Source: Trematomus loennbergii
Taxonomy: Eukaryota; Chordata; Actinopteri; Perciformes; Nototheniidae
DNA length: 64,000 nt
Direction of reading: 5' to 3'
NCBI GenBank assembly: GCA_012861695.1
Contig: JAAOOA010000086.1
Location: 23,766,403-23,830,402 of the forward strand
Shown piece by piece: positions 12,031-22,688 of this stretch. Made by a program: the position numbers and the translations under genes. Position 1 is the first letter of the stretch. Each line of letters opens with the position of its first letter. Below the pieces are notes generated by a model. It was not told where the DNA came from. It ran no database searches and saw nothing but the letters and a program-made list of their open reading frames with translations.

Positions 12031-12920
12031 AAATGACATTATTACCATGCTTTGAGGGCAAACGATTGTAGGTGCTTTGTATAAAATAAACATTTTGGTA
12101 AGCACAGAATCACCCCTATATGTGTGCTCCTAAAGTGCTTCATTGTCTCAAATAAGAATGAATGTTTTCATGAATTTCTCCAAATAGAGATGCATCACAA
12201 TAATGTCTAAAGTCTCAGTTTGCAGGAGACACTCCTGCAAACTGATATCTCTTAATATCATATGAGATTTATGATGCTGTTGCATGAGTTCTGCAGTAAT
12301 GAAAAACAGGTGTCAGGTCTGGTGCTTAGAACCTTCCAGCTGCACTCGGCCAAAAAAGAACATCAAATTTAGAGCATCCAATGATATGCATCAATTACTG
12401 CATCCACTGCCTCCGGTGCTTTTCGTTCTCTGAATGTATAATGAGAACACACAGCGGTCCACACCGTGTCTTAAGCTTTCTTCACTGAGCTTTAAAAGCT
12501 TTATTTGTGCAACATGCACTGCAGGGAAGTGTGCCTATGTGACCACTGACATATAGATTTTTGTAAGAGCGTCTAAGTGGAAAACGGGGTACAAATGTAA
12601 GATCAAAATGCGGTTGAGACCTGGCGAGTAAAGAGGGGAGTTGTGTCTTTTTTTGTGGAGCCCCTCTCTCTCTCTGGATCATATCCAGGTGCATTTGCAA
12701 CGACTCTAACTGCACAAGGCGGCAGTAATGGTGCCCCCTGGCCAGGACTGTGTGCTCTGCTCAGTGTGCTGTGGAAATCACCCAAGGACAGCAGGAAAAC
12801 ACATTTTAACCCACGCTGCTGACATCCATCTAGCCCTTGACACCGCAGGCTCAGACCTGTCTCTTCTGCTCAACAACAACATGGCGGATCGCAATCACAG
12901 CGCCTGATTTAGCTCCTTAA

Positions 12921-12921
<1 letters not shown>

Positions 12922-12968
<47 letters not shown>
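12922..12968. repeat. (AC)n microsatellite
   Basis: An uninterrupted dinucleotide run of about 23 units. Confidence 0.97.
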
Positions 12969-12972
<4 letters not shown>

Positions 12973-13346
12973 GAACACAGACTTGAGTGTGTACTACACA
13001 CGAAGGAACTTTACATGACAAACATATGCAAAGTATGTTCAGTCAGACCCAGAAAAACAAACACCTTGCGTAAATAAAAAGCATGCATATTCAATGAACT
13101 AAGCTGTCAAAATGTATGGCTGCTACCAAATGTAATATTCGTAAATGTGTCTATTTGGAATGATGTGTAGATTATGCATGAAGTGAGCACAAACACTCAG
13201 AGAATGTTATGCACTTGAATAAATAGGTAGACAGACATTTGATTTCTACATGTCCTTGCTACGTATGTTGCGTTTCTATGCTGCTAAAATAACAACCACC
13301 AATTATATGTGACGCGCATGAATAATGCAAACAAGGTGCCAAGCAT

Positions 13347-13593
13347 CAGGGCCGTCCCTCCCTACAGGCCGATCATGCAGACTGCGTGGGGCCTCACCTT
13401 GCGGAGGGGGCCTCAACTGAGCCGAAAACGCTGCGCACCTATGCTCTTATGTGGCGCAATTAGTGTGGCGCGGCACGGTTTCGCCGCTCCACTAGCACCC
13501 GCCGCCCGTCCCCCCCCCCGTCGACACTCGCGAAACAGAGGGCCTCATCATATAACTTTGCGTGGGGCCTCATGTTGGCCAGGGACGGCCCTG
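13347..13593. mobile_element. Non-autonomous hAT, 247 bp, perfect 8-bp TSD
   Basis: The inverted ends read CAGGGCCGTCCCT at the left and AGGGACGGCCCTG at the right, a 13-bp terminal repeat. CCAAGCAT flanks both sides (13339-13346 and 13594-13601) as a perfect 8-bp target duplication, diagnostic of hAT. The interior is GC-rich with repeated GTGGGGCCTCA and a C-tract followed by GTCGACACTCGC. It encodes nothing. Confidence 0.95.
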
Positions 13594-13601
13594 CCAAGCA
13601 T

Positions 13602-14119
13602 AATCTACATATTTCTTAATAAATTGAGCAAAATGACACACTTGAAAACCCCAAAAAAGCATACATTGTAAGTGTAAAGACTGAGGATGGTTTTCAGAAC
13701 GTGGGTATAGCAAGACAGGCATGCTTGCAGGTTTAGACATTCATGTAAATCCAATAGTTGTAAGCAAACTTTACCATAAAGATCACCTTCACTCAAAGTT
13801 TGTCACAAGAGAAGTGTTTTCACTTTGCTCTACTGAAGGGGGAGATGTCACTGCCGTCACTGTATACCACGCACATGTTAACACAAACCAGCAGCAAAGG
13901 AAACTCGAGCACAGGGACGGCCAGATCCACAATTTCTCAATGAGGTAGAACAAGCTTATTTGCTTCCAGAGTCAAATCAAATCCTCTTTTAAGTGCCACA
14001 CACATGTACTCAGCACTACACACAGACAACGAGTCACTGCATTTAACCCATCAGAGTCCGACAATGCCCAGGAGCTGAACTGGCTCATCTTAAAGTAGCA
14101 AGCAACATCACGCTGAGGG
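13602..14119. other. No recognised gene; possible degenerate retroposon at the 3' part
   Basis: Unique-looking sequence up to about 13980. From about 14000 the text (CACTGCATTTAACCCATC) resembles a common fish retroposon segment, but it is too diverged to assign. Confidence 0.35.
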
Positions 14120-14288
14120 GGGAAATGGACGTGTACCAATCAGAAGGGTCAAGTGGGTTCGCAACCCCTGGTTAACATGTCAAGTGAGATACTTAACCCC
14201 CAAATAGCTCCGGAGGCATGACTACTATAAGTGTATACAAGTTGCTTTGGATAAAAGTGGCAGCCACATGACGATGATGTAATGTAAC
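14120..14288 (+). mobile_element. Diverged tRNA-SINE relative
   Basis: A box B-like GGTTCGCAACCCC (14156-14167) is followed by GAGATACTTAACCCCCAAAT, which parallels the CAAGACACTTCACCTCAAAT of the young SINEs. The tail is GTTGCTTTGGATAAAAGTGG plus ATGTAATG. The overall order matches copies 4271, 20072 and 53158 at lower identity, so it is an older subfamily. Confidence 0.65.
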
Positions 14289-14369
14289 AATAGGGACACA
14301 AGGAAAATGTAAAAACTTCTCCAGATGTGGACGTCATTCTTGCACAGGCCCATGCCTCGTGTGATAGAG

Positions 14370-14827
14370 CAGTGCTTCTCAAACTTTTTTAGTCATGTAC
14401 CCCCTTTTTTGAAAGAAAACGCCTATATAAATAATTACAATATAGTGATGTTCCATCAGTGTGTGATTTATTAACTCCTTCGTGCATGAATTACAACAAA
14501 CTAAGGATATTTTCATCTTTATGCATGAAAAAAAAGAACATAACGGCATTTAATATATGTTTAACAAACCAATGAACAAAATGATATATTATGGAAAACT
14601 TTAAAATACAATACACAAATGTGACATGTTTATATGAGGACCCCCTTGGTGGTTCTAGGAATATGTTATGTAAAATTGTGTTTTCTATTAAACTTATTGT
14701 ACTAAGATTATTTTTGAAATCATGCATGGTATTTCTTTGATTAACCTTTTTTCATCTATCTCAAGTACCCCCTGTAGTACCCCAACGTACCCCTAGGGGT
14801 CCGCGTACCCCCGTTTGAGAATCACTG
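14370..14827. mobile_element. Non-autonomous hAT, 458 bp, perfect 8-bp TSD
   Basis: The left end is CAGTGCTTCTCAAACTTTTT and the right end GTTTGAGAATCACTG, inverted repeats with a single mismatch. TGATAGAG flanks both sides (14362-14369 and 14828-14835). Sub-terminal GTACCCCC motifs occur at both ends. The interior is AT-rich and non-coding. Confidence 0.95.
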
Positions 14828-14835
14828 TGATAGAG

Positions 14836-15478
14836 GCTAAAACGTGTCTGAAATGGGACTTTAAGCCACCGTGACAGACTGTGAACTCTACTGTCGAGGT
14901 AAGAAAAACATTCATTCCTATTTAAAGTCTTACGAACTAACCCCTATCTTGATTGTCTTTCTGTTTTCTTGGCGGTTTAAAGATATCCATTCGCAGAGTT
15001 AAGTGTTTGCACAGGCAATTAACTCCAGCTAATGATAATTAATTAGTGGTATATTGCTCCACCTGCACAACAAATACAGCAGTCCCTGTTTGATTGCAGG
15101 TTATGTGTCTATTTTTAAGAGAGAGAAATCATCAAATTGCATGAAGGCAGTGATTACAGCTACTGTACTATCATCTATATTCAACTTATTTATTCCTAAG
15201 TGGTTTGTTTTGGAAGTCAGATAAATGTTTTGGGTGAACAGTATTTCTGTGAATTTTGCCATTTGTTATAGCAGAGAGTGAGAAAAAACCCTGCTTTTAC
15301 CTGCAGTAACATCTGACATTGTTGACCCAGTAGAGATGATGCATATAGACGTATCCACCAAGGCCACACAGCAATTTCACAGTGATGAATTTGTTGCCCT
15401 AACTGAGGCGCGATTCATAGTGTGCCCATAATACTGCAATGCACGTGTTATGTTTGTCAATTCTTAAGCACTTTTGCT
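14836..15478. other. No recognised feature
   Basis: AT-rich sequence without a recognisable repeat, gene or RNA signal. Confidence 0.5.
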
Positions 15479-15713
15479 ATTATAATCAGGGGTGCACATA
15501 ACGGGTACGCAGGTACGCATGCGCGGCAACAATCTGAAATGCGTACCGTCACTTGTGTCACAAAGCGCATTTGCGTACCGACGTATATGTGAAGCTTTTC
15601 CAGAAGGCGGTTAGTTCACCGGACGACAGAGTCGGTCTCCGTGTGCACAGACAGGGCTGCTGTTAACGTCGGTCTGTACAGCTGATCCCAACGTTCATAC
15701 GCTCCGCGGCCAC

Positions 15714-15820
15714 GAAGCTCTGTACTCTACTATCACCCCCCCCCCCCCCCCCCCGTTGACAGTCGCGAAGCGCTGTACTCCACTGACACCACCCCCCCCC
15801 CCCCCCCGTTGACAATCGTC
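15714..15820. repeat. Tandemly duplicated C-tract unit
   Basis: Two copies of a roughly 53-bp unit follow each other. Each has GAAGC-CTGTACT, then a pure C run (19 bases at 15736-15754; 16 bases at 15792-15807), then GTTGACARTCG. The C runs are hypervariable and prone to sequencing error. The module after the C run also appears in the hAT at 13347. Confidence 0.9.
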
Positions 15821-16199
15821 AGAAGTTGGAGTACCAAACACTGACTCCAGGTACTCATCTGAGGCGTTGTGCACACGGGAGCGTTTGCGTTTATGCACAG
15901 TATGCGCTTTCAAAAAAGTCTTCCGTTCACATGCATTCGTTTCATTTAACGTGTCTGTTCAAACGAGACCGCTGGAAACGCTGTAGTACAGGACTGTAAG
16001 TGGCGCTGTAACTTCCGCCAAAATACACCAAAAGCAGCGAAGAAGACCCCGGAGCAGCCCCGCAGCATTGTTGCCATGGCTACCCTTCTGTTTATGCCCC
16101 GCGGTGGATTTAGCAACATGTAGTAGTTAATGTAATTCTCCATGTCTACTTGTTGCTGATGGTTGTGGTAGAGGAGCTGTAGATGTTGTACTAACATCT

Positions 16200-16262
16200 G
16201 TAGCATGGTCAGTAGCAGTAACAGTAGCAGTAGCTACTGACAGTAGCTACTGGCCATGCTAC
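16200..16262. repeat. Stem-loop inverted repeat inside the 1.65-kb hAT
   Basis: GTAGCATGGTCAGTAGC (16200-16216) pairs with GCTACTGGCCATGCTAC (16246-16262) with one mismatch. The loop is itself made of CAGTAGC/GCTACTG repeats and can form an inner hairpin. Confidence 0.9.
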
Positions 16263-16920
16263 AGCAGTGAGCAGGAGAGGTGGGGCTATCGTTATTTTGT
16301 GTGTGGCGATTGCTGGTATTCAGCGGGATATAGTAATTTCCTCAGCATGTAAATATATGGATGAATGCAACGGGGAAGTTAACTGAAAGAAACCGAATCT
16401 GTGGATATTGCATCGACCGACCAAGAAGCACGTCTCCGTGGAGAGGACGCGCTCAGAAAGAGAGATATTCTCTACAAACACCGGGTGAGATCGCTCCTCT
16501 GGGACACGCCGGTCCTGTGTTTCCTTTTTTTGTGTAGATTATAGCCTGAATAGGCCTACACACATATTTCTCTTTTTGCCGCCGACGGGCGCAGGAGCAA
16601 TGAACAATAATGGCCTGGATTAGGCAATAAAGACAATTTTGTGTATCGCAGAGCGGACTGTTTAATTTTGTTTGTGTTGTTTGGCTGGAAAATTGTCAAT
16701 ATAATGGATCAATGCATGAAATCTGACTGTTTATTTTGTTTAAGGAGTATATTGGGCGTTAACAATTCTGGTTTGCCTTTTATAATATTATTTCATTCAA
16801 GAACCCCTTGTGCGTTTAATTAACACAGCTATTTTTGATAGTTGATCGTTACAGATGGCTACTGGCCATGCTACAGCAGTGAGCAGCAGAGGTGGGGAGA
16901 GGTGGGGCTATCGTTATTTT
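16246..16920. repeat. Pair of 53-63 bp direct repeats 0.6 kb apart
   Basis: The segment GCTACTGGCCATGCTACAGC through CTATCGTTATTTT occurs at 16246-16298 and again at 16858-16920. The second copy has an extra small duplication of GAGAGGTGGGG. The repeats bracket about 560 bp and indicate an internal duplication or a nested insertion within the hAT. Confidence 0.85.
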
Positions 16921-17154
16921 TTCAGGAAATATTCGTATAGAGGCGATTACACGGACTCGTTTGACCCCCCAGAGAGTTTCGTTTGCAAATCTATCCACCT
17001 TGGGACCCGTTATCGTTTGTGGGGTCCGTTTCTATCGGCCTCATGTAAATAATAGGGCTATACACACACGCGAAACTATGCAGATACAAGCCGTTTTGTC
17101 CTCGTGTAAACGGCGCCTGAAAAGTTGTGTGCACCCCTGATTATAACAATAAAC

Positions 17155-17470
17155 TATTATAATAATACACTTTATTTGTATAGCACCTTTCAACAATATT
17201 AAAATAAATACAGAACAAGATAAAACATCTACAGTGATCCTAATGAAATTCCCGTGAATAAAAGCTGACAAGAAATTAAAATATGTTAAAATAAAACAAT
17301 TCAACAAAGGAAATAAAAAATGTAAAATAAAAGCAAAAAAGAAAAATTGAGAATTGAAAGTTAACCCAAATTAAAAGCCATATTTTAAAAGATAGGTTTT
17401 TAAATTTGCTTTTAAACATTTCAAGGGAGTTTAAGATCCACGGGGAGGCTGTTCCATAGTTTAGGATCTA
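17155..17470 (-). mobile_element. L2/Rex-like LINE 3' end, 5'-truncated
   Basis: Read on the minus strand, a frame gives SLEMFKSKFKNLSFK, the degenerate FKSxLKxxLF motif seen at the C-terminus of L2-like LINE reverse transcriptases. It is preceded by a WNSLP-like segment in another frame. The 3' end lies near 17155-17190, where the plus strand reads CTTTATTTGTATAGCACCTT, the reverse of a common fish LINE tail. It is frameshifted and dead. Confidence 0.6.
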
Positions 17471-17611
17471 TATTAGAAATAAAGATAATGTTTTATTGTG
17501 GATATAAAGTCATGCTGTTGCAAAACTTTGTGTTAGTTAAAAAGTAATCCAGTTTGAATACACGTCATTTCATTAACGTTAAAACATCCACACCAAATGA
17601 TTACACTTTAA

Positions 17612-17849
17612 TTAAAGAGGACATATTATGCTTGTTTTAAGGTTTAAATTTGTATTTATTTGGTGCTTCCACTGTGATTGGTTAGCTGGCCGGCTTTTGT
17701 TATGACTGCAGAGAGATATCCCGCCCCTAGCCTATCACGTATAATATAATGGAGCACAGCAATTGAAGTGCAAGTGTCACATAGTGATATCATTATGTTA
17801 CAGAAGACTCCAATCAACATGTTTCAGGCAGGTGGGGGGGGGGGGTTAA
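17612..17849 (+). mobile_element. Truncated TTAA MITE of a separate family
   Basis: It begins TTAAAGAGGACATATTATGC, close to the terminus of the 1641 MITE family but with a different interior (TTGGTTAGCTGGCC; CTAGCCTATCAC). No inverted right end is present. The body stops near a G-tract followed by TTAA at 17846-17849, which may be coincidental. Confidence 0.6.
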
Positions 17850-18524
17850 ACCAATATAACAATATACACACAGCCAAGGGAAAAACCCCAAAATTAAAAT
17901 AGGGCTTCTTCAATCTCTATAAAATCCTCAGAAACCGGTTCTTAGCAAACAGCAGACCGAGAACAGACTTCCTAAAACCGGTGTTGAGCCTGACTGCGTT
18001 GCTAATCTCTTGCACGCTTCACTGTTACTATTCAGGTACCTTACATTTAATCTGCCACTGCGATAAACACAACTTCTGTAATTTCACTGTAAGCGTAAAT
18101 TGCATTGATGTTGTAGTTAATCATTATTCTCACATCTAGAGAAAGGGCAAGACTATTTGAGCAGATTCCATTAGAAATAATGCATAAACACACCAAGCAT
18201 TGATCACTACTTAAAGCTCCTTGGATCCTTAAATCACCTATCACAGTTTGTTCATAGTAAGACGTAGCGCTTATTGATCGCCCCTGATTAAGCTAACTTA
18301 ACGAGGGATAAAAGGCAGGTCAGAGTGAATCTGCCCTGAATTGACCACCTCAGTGTGTGTGTGTGTGTGTGAGTGGGACGACCTGGCCTGACCTGCCACT
18401 CGCCTTATAATGAAAAGCCGTCTCCTCTCAGGTGGAAACTCTTCGACCCCAATATCCTTCAAGCTTGTATTACTGGAAACAGCTGGCTCCCTTAACAGGC
18501 CTCTTGCTCCTTCTCACCTCTCTG

Positions 18525-18529
<5 letters not shown>

Positions 18530-18607
<78 letters not shown>

Positions 18608-18719
18608 ACACACACACACACACACCAACACACACCACACACACACACACAACACCACACCACACACACAACACACACACACACACACCACACACCACAC
18701 ACCCACACACACACACACA
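18530..18719. repeat. Interrupted (AC)n microsatellite
   Basis: About 190 bp of CA repeats with scattered CCACAC and CCAACAC interruptions, consistent with an ageing array. The 222-codon frame that crosses it is an artefact of low complexity. Confidence 0.97.
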
Positions 18720-20071
18720 AGCAATCACAATCACAAAGGATATTACACTATCCGCTTGATCAATCATCTTCCCATAGGCGCATTTACCTTTCCAATCTCA
18801 ATCATGCAGCTAATAGAACCGCTTTCTCCTTGCTCAATTTCACCGAAGTGATGACGCTACAAGAATCCAGGCGACTTGTGTCGCGCGTGTGTGCAGCGTG
18901 TCACTTTATAAGACTAATCACCACCTTGACTGTAATTTCCGGCCATGACGTTACCGAATGTGTTTATATAGAAGCGGGGAGAAAGAGGGAGAGTAGAGGG
19001 TTAATGGTTTTCTGTCCGTCTGCGGTGATGATTGAGGCTCCACCTGGGATTCACTGTAAGCCATTAAGGTTTGAGTGAATGAATGACCTGTGGTGTGCAC
19101 ACATACACATTCCCCCCGCCGCAACACGTGCATACTGATCTCACTCATTATTCCACAGTCTCAAGAGACACTAGATTTAGACACTAGATTTAGATTCAAC
19201 TAGAAAGGGTTGGAGAAAAAGAAAGGAAAGGGCAGAGGAGAGTACAACACGGCAGTGAGGCTTTAAGGTCGGGTAGCCAAGGGCGAAAGGATGAAACAAC
19301 GGCAGAAAGAGAAGCACGCGTTCAAGCTTCCCCCCCCCCCCACCCGCTGGCTTTCGGTTTGGTGGTCTCCTCCCCTGGTACTCCTCCCGGGAGATGAGAG
19401 GGAAGGAAGAAAAGAAGAAAAACACTTGTGAGTGAAATGGTGTGAGAAAGAAAGGCTAGGAGCAGCGGCAACATTCACAGAGGAAATGGCATTTCTCTGG
19501 AGGGGGGCGGACTGTCTCCTTTATTTGATGAGATGGAGGAGCGAGTTAAAGACAGTGTGAAAGAGGTGGCGATACGGGGGATGGAGCAGGTCAAAGAGAA
19601 GATGGAGAGGGCACAGAGATTGGTGGCAAATGGCAGGGGCTTATTTCACTGGCAAAATCTCCCTGGATTTCAACCTCCCTCTGTAATTTAACTCAGCGTG
19701 CTGTAAACAAGACTGGTATCATTCCTCCGAGGTGAAAACACAACACTTAGAACATCTAATGGGAATAATGAGGTGCCTTAGAATAATGACACAAATATGT
19801 ATTAAAATTTGAAATGGAGCCTTAAGCCTTGTCGACATGGTTCATTATCTACAGTGAAAGCCGACAAACAGGTGTTGTGTAAACTGGCCTCAGGATGGAC
19901 TCAGACCCCGTTTCTAAAAATACGAGGCAGACTAAATGCTAAATATTAAAAGAAAAACAGTAGGGTTGTTTTCCAATGTCTCGCCTCGAAGGTGAAACTC
20001 TTTCTACAGACCACATAATTAGATGCTATAACTGAGCTGTTACCAAGATGTATATTTCCAAACACACAGTT
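18720..20071. other. No recognised gene
   Basis: Unique-looking sequence with a C-tract at about 19331, a 13-bp tandem pair at 19166-19191 (AGACACTAGATTT twice) and a purine-rich stretch at 19490-19640. No domain-bearing frame was found. Confidence 0.5.
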
Positions 20072-20259
20072 TTTAGAGGCTAGAGTTCTGGACTTCGAAT
20101 CAGGGGGTAGCAAGTTCGAGTCCCACTGCAGTCAGCATGTCGTTGTGTCCCTGAGCAAGACACTTCACCCCAAATTGCTCCTGTGGGGGTCCACAGTACT
20201 GAATGTATTGTAAGTCGCTTTGGATAAAAGCGTCTAACAAATGACATGTAATGTAATGT
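20072..20259 (+). mobile_element. tRNA-derived SINE, 5'-truncated copy
   Basis: Same family as 4271. It keeps CTTCGAATCAG, box B GTTCGAGTCCC, the TGTCGTTGTGTCCCTGAGC body and the GTCGCTTTGGATAAAAGCG tail with ATGTA repeats. The box A part is poor or missing, so this copy is unlikely to be transcribed from its own promoter. Confidence 0.88.
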
Positions 20260-21526
20260 CATTTGCTGGTTATCTAGCAAATCTGAAGTTGGTGGTTTTT
20301 GGCAATAAACCAAGGATGCACCTGAAGTTCCTACTTATGTTCTAATGGCAAGCAGGGTGAGACTCCACTGAAGATTTCATTTTGTTAACTATGTTTTTGC
20401 GAAAATAGAAACAGAGTGGGCTTCAGGCATGGCACATTTGTGATTAAAAACTTGCCACCACAGCATTCTGTTGTGATGTTGGGCACGTTTGTGAATGATA
20501 AACGCAACATGTATGTCTCTACAAAAACATTTTGTTCAGTGTGCAGTTGTGATCCAACCCTTTTGAGTTACGCATTAAAACTAATCTGGGACACTTTTTT
20601 TTTATATAGAGCAAAACCACAGAGTCAGTGTTGGACACTCCTCAGATTGTATAGTGGGTATTAATATCATAACATGGCATTAATTCAACATTACTCTAAT
20701 AGCTCTCTGCTCTTTAAAGCACATTGCATCCTATAGCCTTTTCTCCCCTTTCACACGCGACTGACTGACGTAATTGGTGAAAATCAAACTATTAAGTATG
20801 TTAGATAAACTAATGTGATAACATTGACACAAAACACTGCTGAGAACAAACCCGTTGCACATTTAAAGTTTTTCTTTTATCTTAAAATTCAAATACAGTA
20901 ATTGACGTTTTCAATTACATACCATAAAAGACCTATAGAGTGTCCTATCCATCTCTTCAAAGCTTTCTTCACCAGCCTCCACAAAGAGATGTTATGTAAA
21001 TGAGTCTAAAGCAATACACTTTCAAACATTTAATGGCAGCTCAAACAGATCACTGGAGTAATTTACTCTTTTTCTGTTTCAGGCTGCTAACTTCACAGCA
21101 ATGTACCGAGTAAAGCCACGTTTAAATGATTTGAAATGAGACCAGTCTAGACAGAATGTAATGCTCGAGTGAAAGAGAAGCTGAAGGAAAGTAGAAGAGT
21201 GAAATCGGGCGCAATTTGCATATATCTGTGCTAACACTTGATATGTTTTGTGCAAATGCAGTGCAACATGAGTACAGAACAGGTGCACTCAACACAGTGA
21301 GAAAGATAAGGGAACCAAGACACATCTTTCCTCAACTATAGCTATATTGGCAAGTTTGAAAAAAGCTTGAAATGGTTTTTTTCTGTTTACTACACTGTGG
21401 TCCAAAAGCAGCCTTTTTCATTGTATTATTAGGTAAATTGATAGTCTATAATGATTTGGTGACAATGCTACAGTAGCTGGCCATCTAACAGTTTCATTTC
21501 TGAGCCTTGTGAGATTCAGGAGAAGT
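20260..21526. other. No recognised feature
   Basis: AT-rich unique sequence. A POU octamer-like ATTTGCAT is at 21214-21221, which can occur by chance. No gene or repeat was recognised. Confidence 0.45.
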
Positions 21527-21779
21527 CAAGTCAAAGTCAACTTTATTGTCAATCTTTCAGTTTGTGAGAGATCTAAATACCGTTTCCCACATTCCCGATA
21601 ACAAAAATACAAATATATATAAAATATGTATATCCTATATATACACAATCAACAGACACATGTATACATATGCACAGATTAAGACAAAAACACAGCAATC
21701 AATATATACAAAATAACAGTCACTTCAATATCTTTGGGAATGTACATTAGTGCAAGATTGTCCATAGCAGCGTAAAAAG
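21527..21779 (-). mobile_element. LINE 3' tail interrupted by a hAT
   Basis: GTCAAAGTCAACTTTATTGTC at the start is the reverse complement of a common fish LINE 3' end. The text then continues through CGTTTCCCACATTCCCG and GTGCAAGATTGTCC. The hAT at 21780 splits it, and the remainder resumes after 22650 for a few tens of bases. Confidence 0.5.
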
Positions 21780-22650
21780 TAGAGATGTCCCGATCCGATC
21801 ACATGATCGGGGATCGGAGCCGATCACGTGATTTTCAAAAGATCGGAATCGGGAGAAAAAAATCGGGGATCGGGAATCTTTTTTTTTTTTTATTCTTTTT
21901 TTTAAAATATTTTTATTATTTTATTTAATGTTACAAAACAAAAATGACCATGTTCACGTCTTAAAGTCATCCTGAGGCCTTAGTTTTGGTTTAAAATGAC
22001 ACAACATCATGTATGTGTTGCTTCTTTTGGGCTTGTTTTCATCGACCTGGTTGCTTATTTCTCTCCAATCTGGCAACAGAGTGGGCGCAGTGTCTAATAG
22101 TAGCAGTAAGCTAACGAGAGGCTACGTTCAGCTGGTGACTCGGGAGTCGGGACAGAGAAAATGTCAGGAGTTTGGAAGTATTATAAAATTGAAAGCAAAG
22201 GCAGTGTAACAGCCAGATGCAATGTTTGCAAGGCGGAGGTTCCGCGTGGTGGAAAGAACAGAGCTACGTTCAACACGACCAATCTAATACGCCACCTGAG
22301 AAACAAACACCAACAACAACACAACGAGTACACAGCGGCCACTCAGGTAACGGCACTGAAACAACCAACACTTTCAGAGACTTTTAAAAGGAAAGAGAAA
22401 CTGCCCCAGAACAGTGAAAAGGCCAAAAACATAACAGCCAAGATAGCTGAATTCATCGCGTTGGATGACCAGCCGTTATCTGTGGTGGAGAACGTGAGGT
22501 TTAAGGGACAACTTGAATGCTTTTTTCCTTTTTTTTCTCTTAATGCATTGCATAAAGATCGGATCGGGAAAAATCGGTATCGGCAGATTGTCAAAATCAA
22601 AATGATCGGAATCGGATCGGGAGCAAAAAAAGGTGATCGGGACATCCCTA
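21780..22650 (+). mobile_element. hAT element, 871 bp, internally deleted, perfect TSD
   Basis: The ends TAGAGATGTCCCGATC and GATCGGGACATCCCTA are inverted repeats with one mismatch over 16 bp. GTAAAAAG flanks both sides (21772-21779 and 22651-22658). Sub-terminal regions at both ends are rich in GATCGGAATCGGG motifs, likely transposase-binding repeats. The interior retains the start of a BED-finger transposase gene; the catalytic part is deleted. An autonomous partner would be needed for movement. Confidence 0.95.
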
Positions 22651-22688
22651 GTAAAAAGTGTCTGGTGCTGGACAATGCTCACAAGTGA
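22161..22688 (+). pseudogene. N-terminal fragment of a BED-finger hAT transposase
   Basis: The frame starts with ATG (MSGVWKYYKIESKG). It shows a complete BED finger over residues 4-50: Trp at 5, CNVC, then HLRNKH giving the H-x4-H part. Residues 87-118 (KITAKIAEFIALDDQP-like, then SVVENVRFKG) match the region just after the BED finger in ZBED/hAT transposases, where the DDQPxSVVE motif is typical. After QLEC at about 22518 the homology stops at an internal deletion. The rest of the frame is terminal repeat, and the stop lies beyond the element. The catalytic RNase H-like fold and dimerisation domain are absent, so only DNA binding could survive. Confidence 0.88.

Larger units (their letters stand above)
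15487..17139. mobile_element. Large non-autonomous hAT, 1.65 kb, near-perfect TSD
   Basis: The left end CAGGGGTGCACATAAC and the right end GTTGTGTGCACCCCTG are inverted repeats with one mismatch over about 16 bp. The flanks are ATTATAAT (15479-15486) and ATTATAAC (17140-17147), matching at 7 of 8 positions. The interior is mosaic: a duplicated C-tract unit, a stem-loop and a 50-60 bp direct repeat, each annotated separately. Short frames such as 15946-16206 on the minus strand match no family I can name. It lies next to a LINE end starting at about 17155. Confidence 0.9.

Noticed and set aside
18410..19078. Long frames rich in Thr-His or Cys-Val over CA/GT arrays (also at 7 kb, 28 kb, 30 kb, 32 kb, 48 kb)
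   Set aside because: They are produced by dinucleotide repeats open in several frames on both strands. The non-repeat ends carry no domain.
21780..22650. Active autonomous transposon
   Set aside because: The catalytic part of the transposase is missing, so it could move only with help from another copy.
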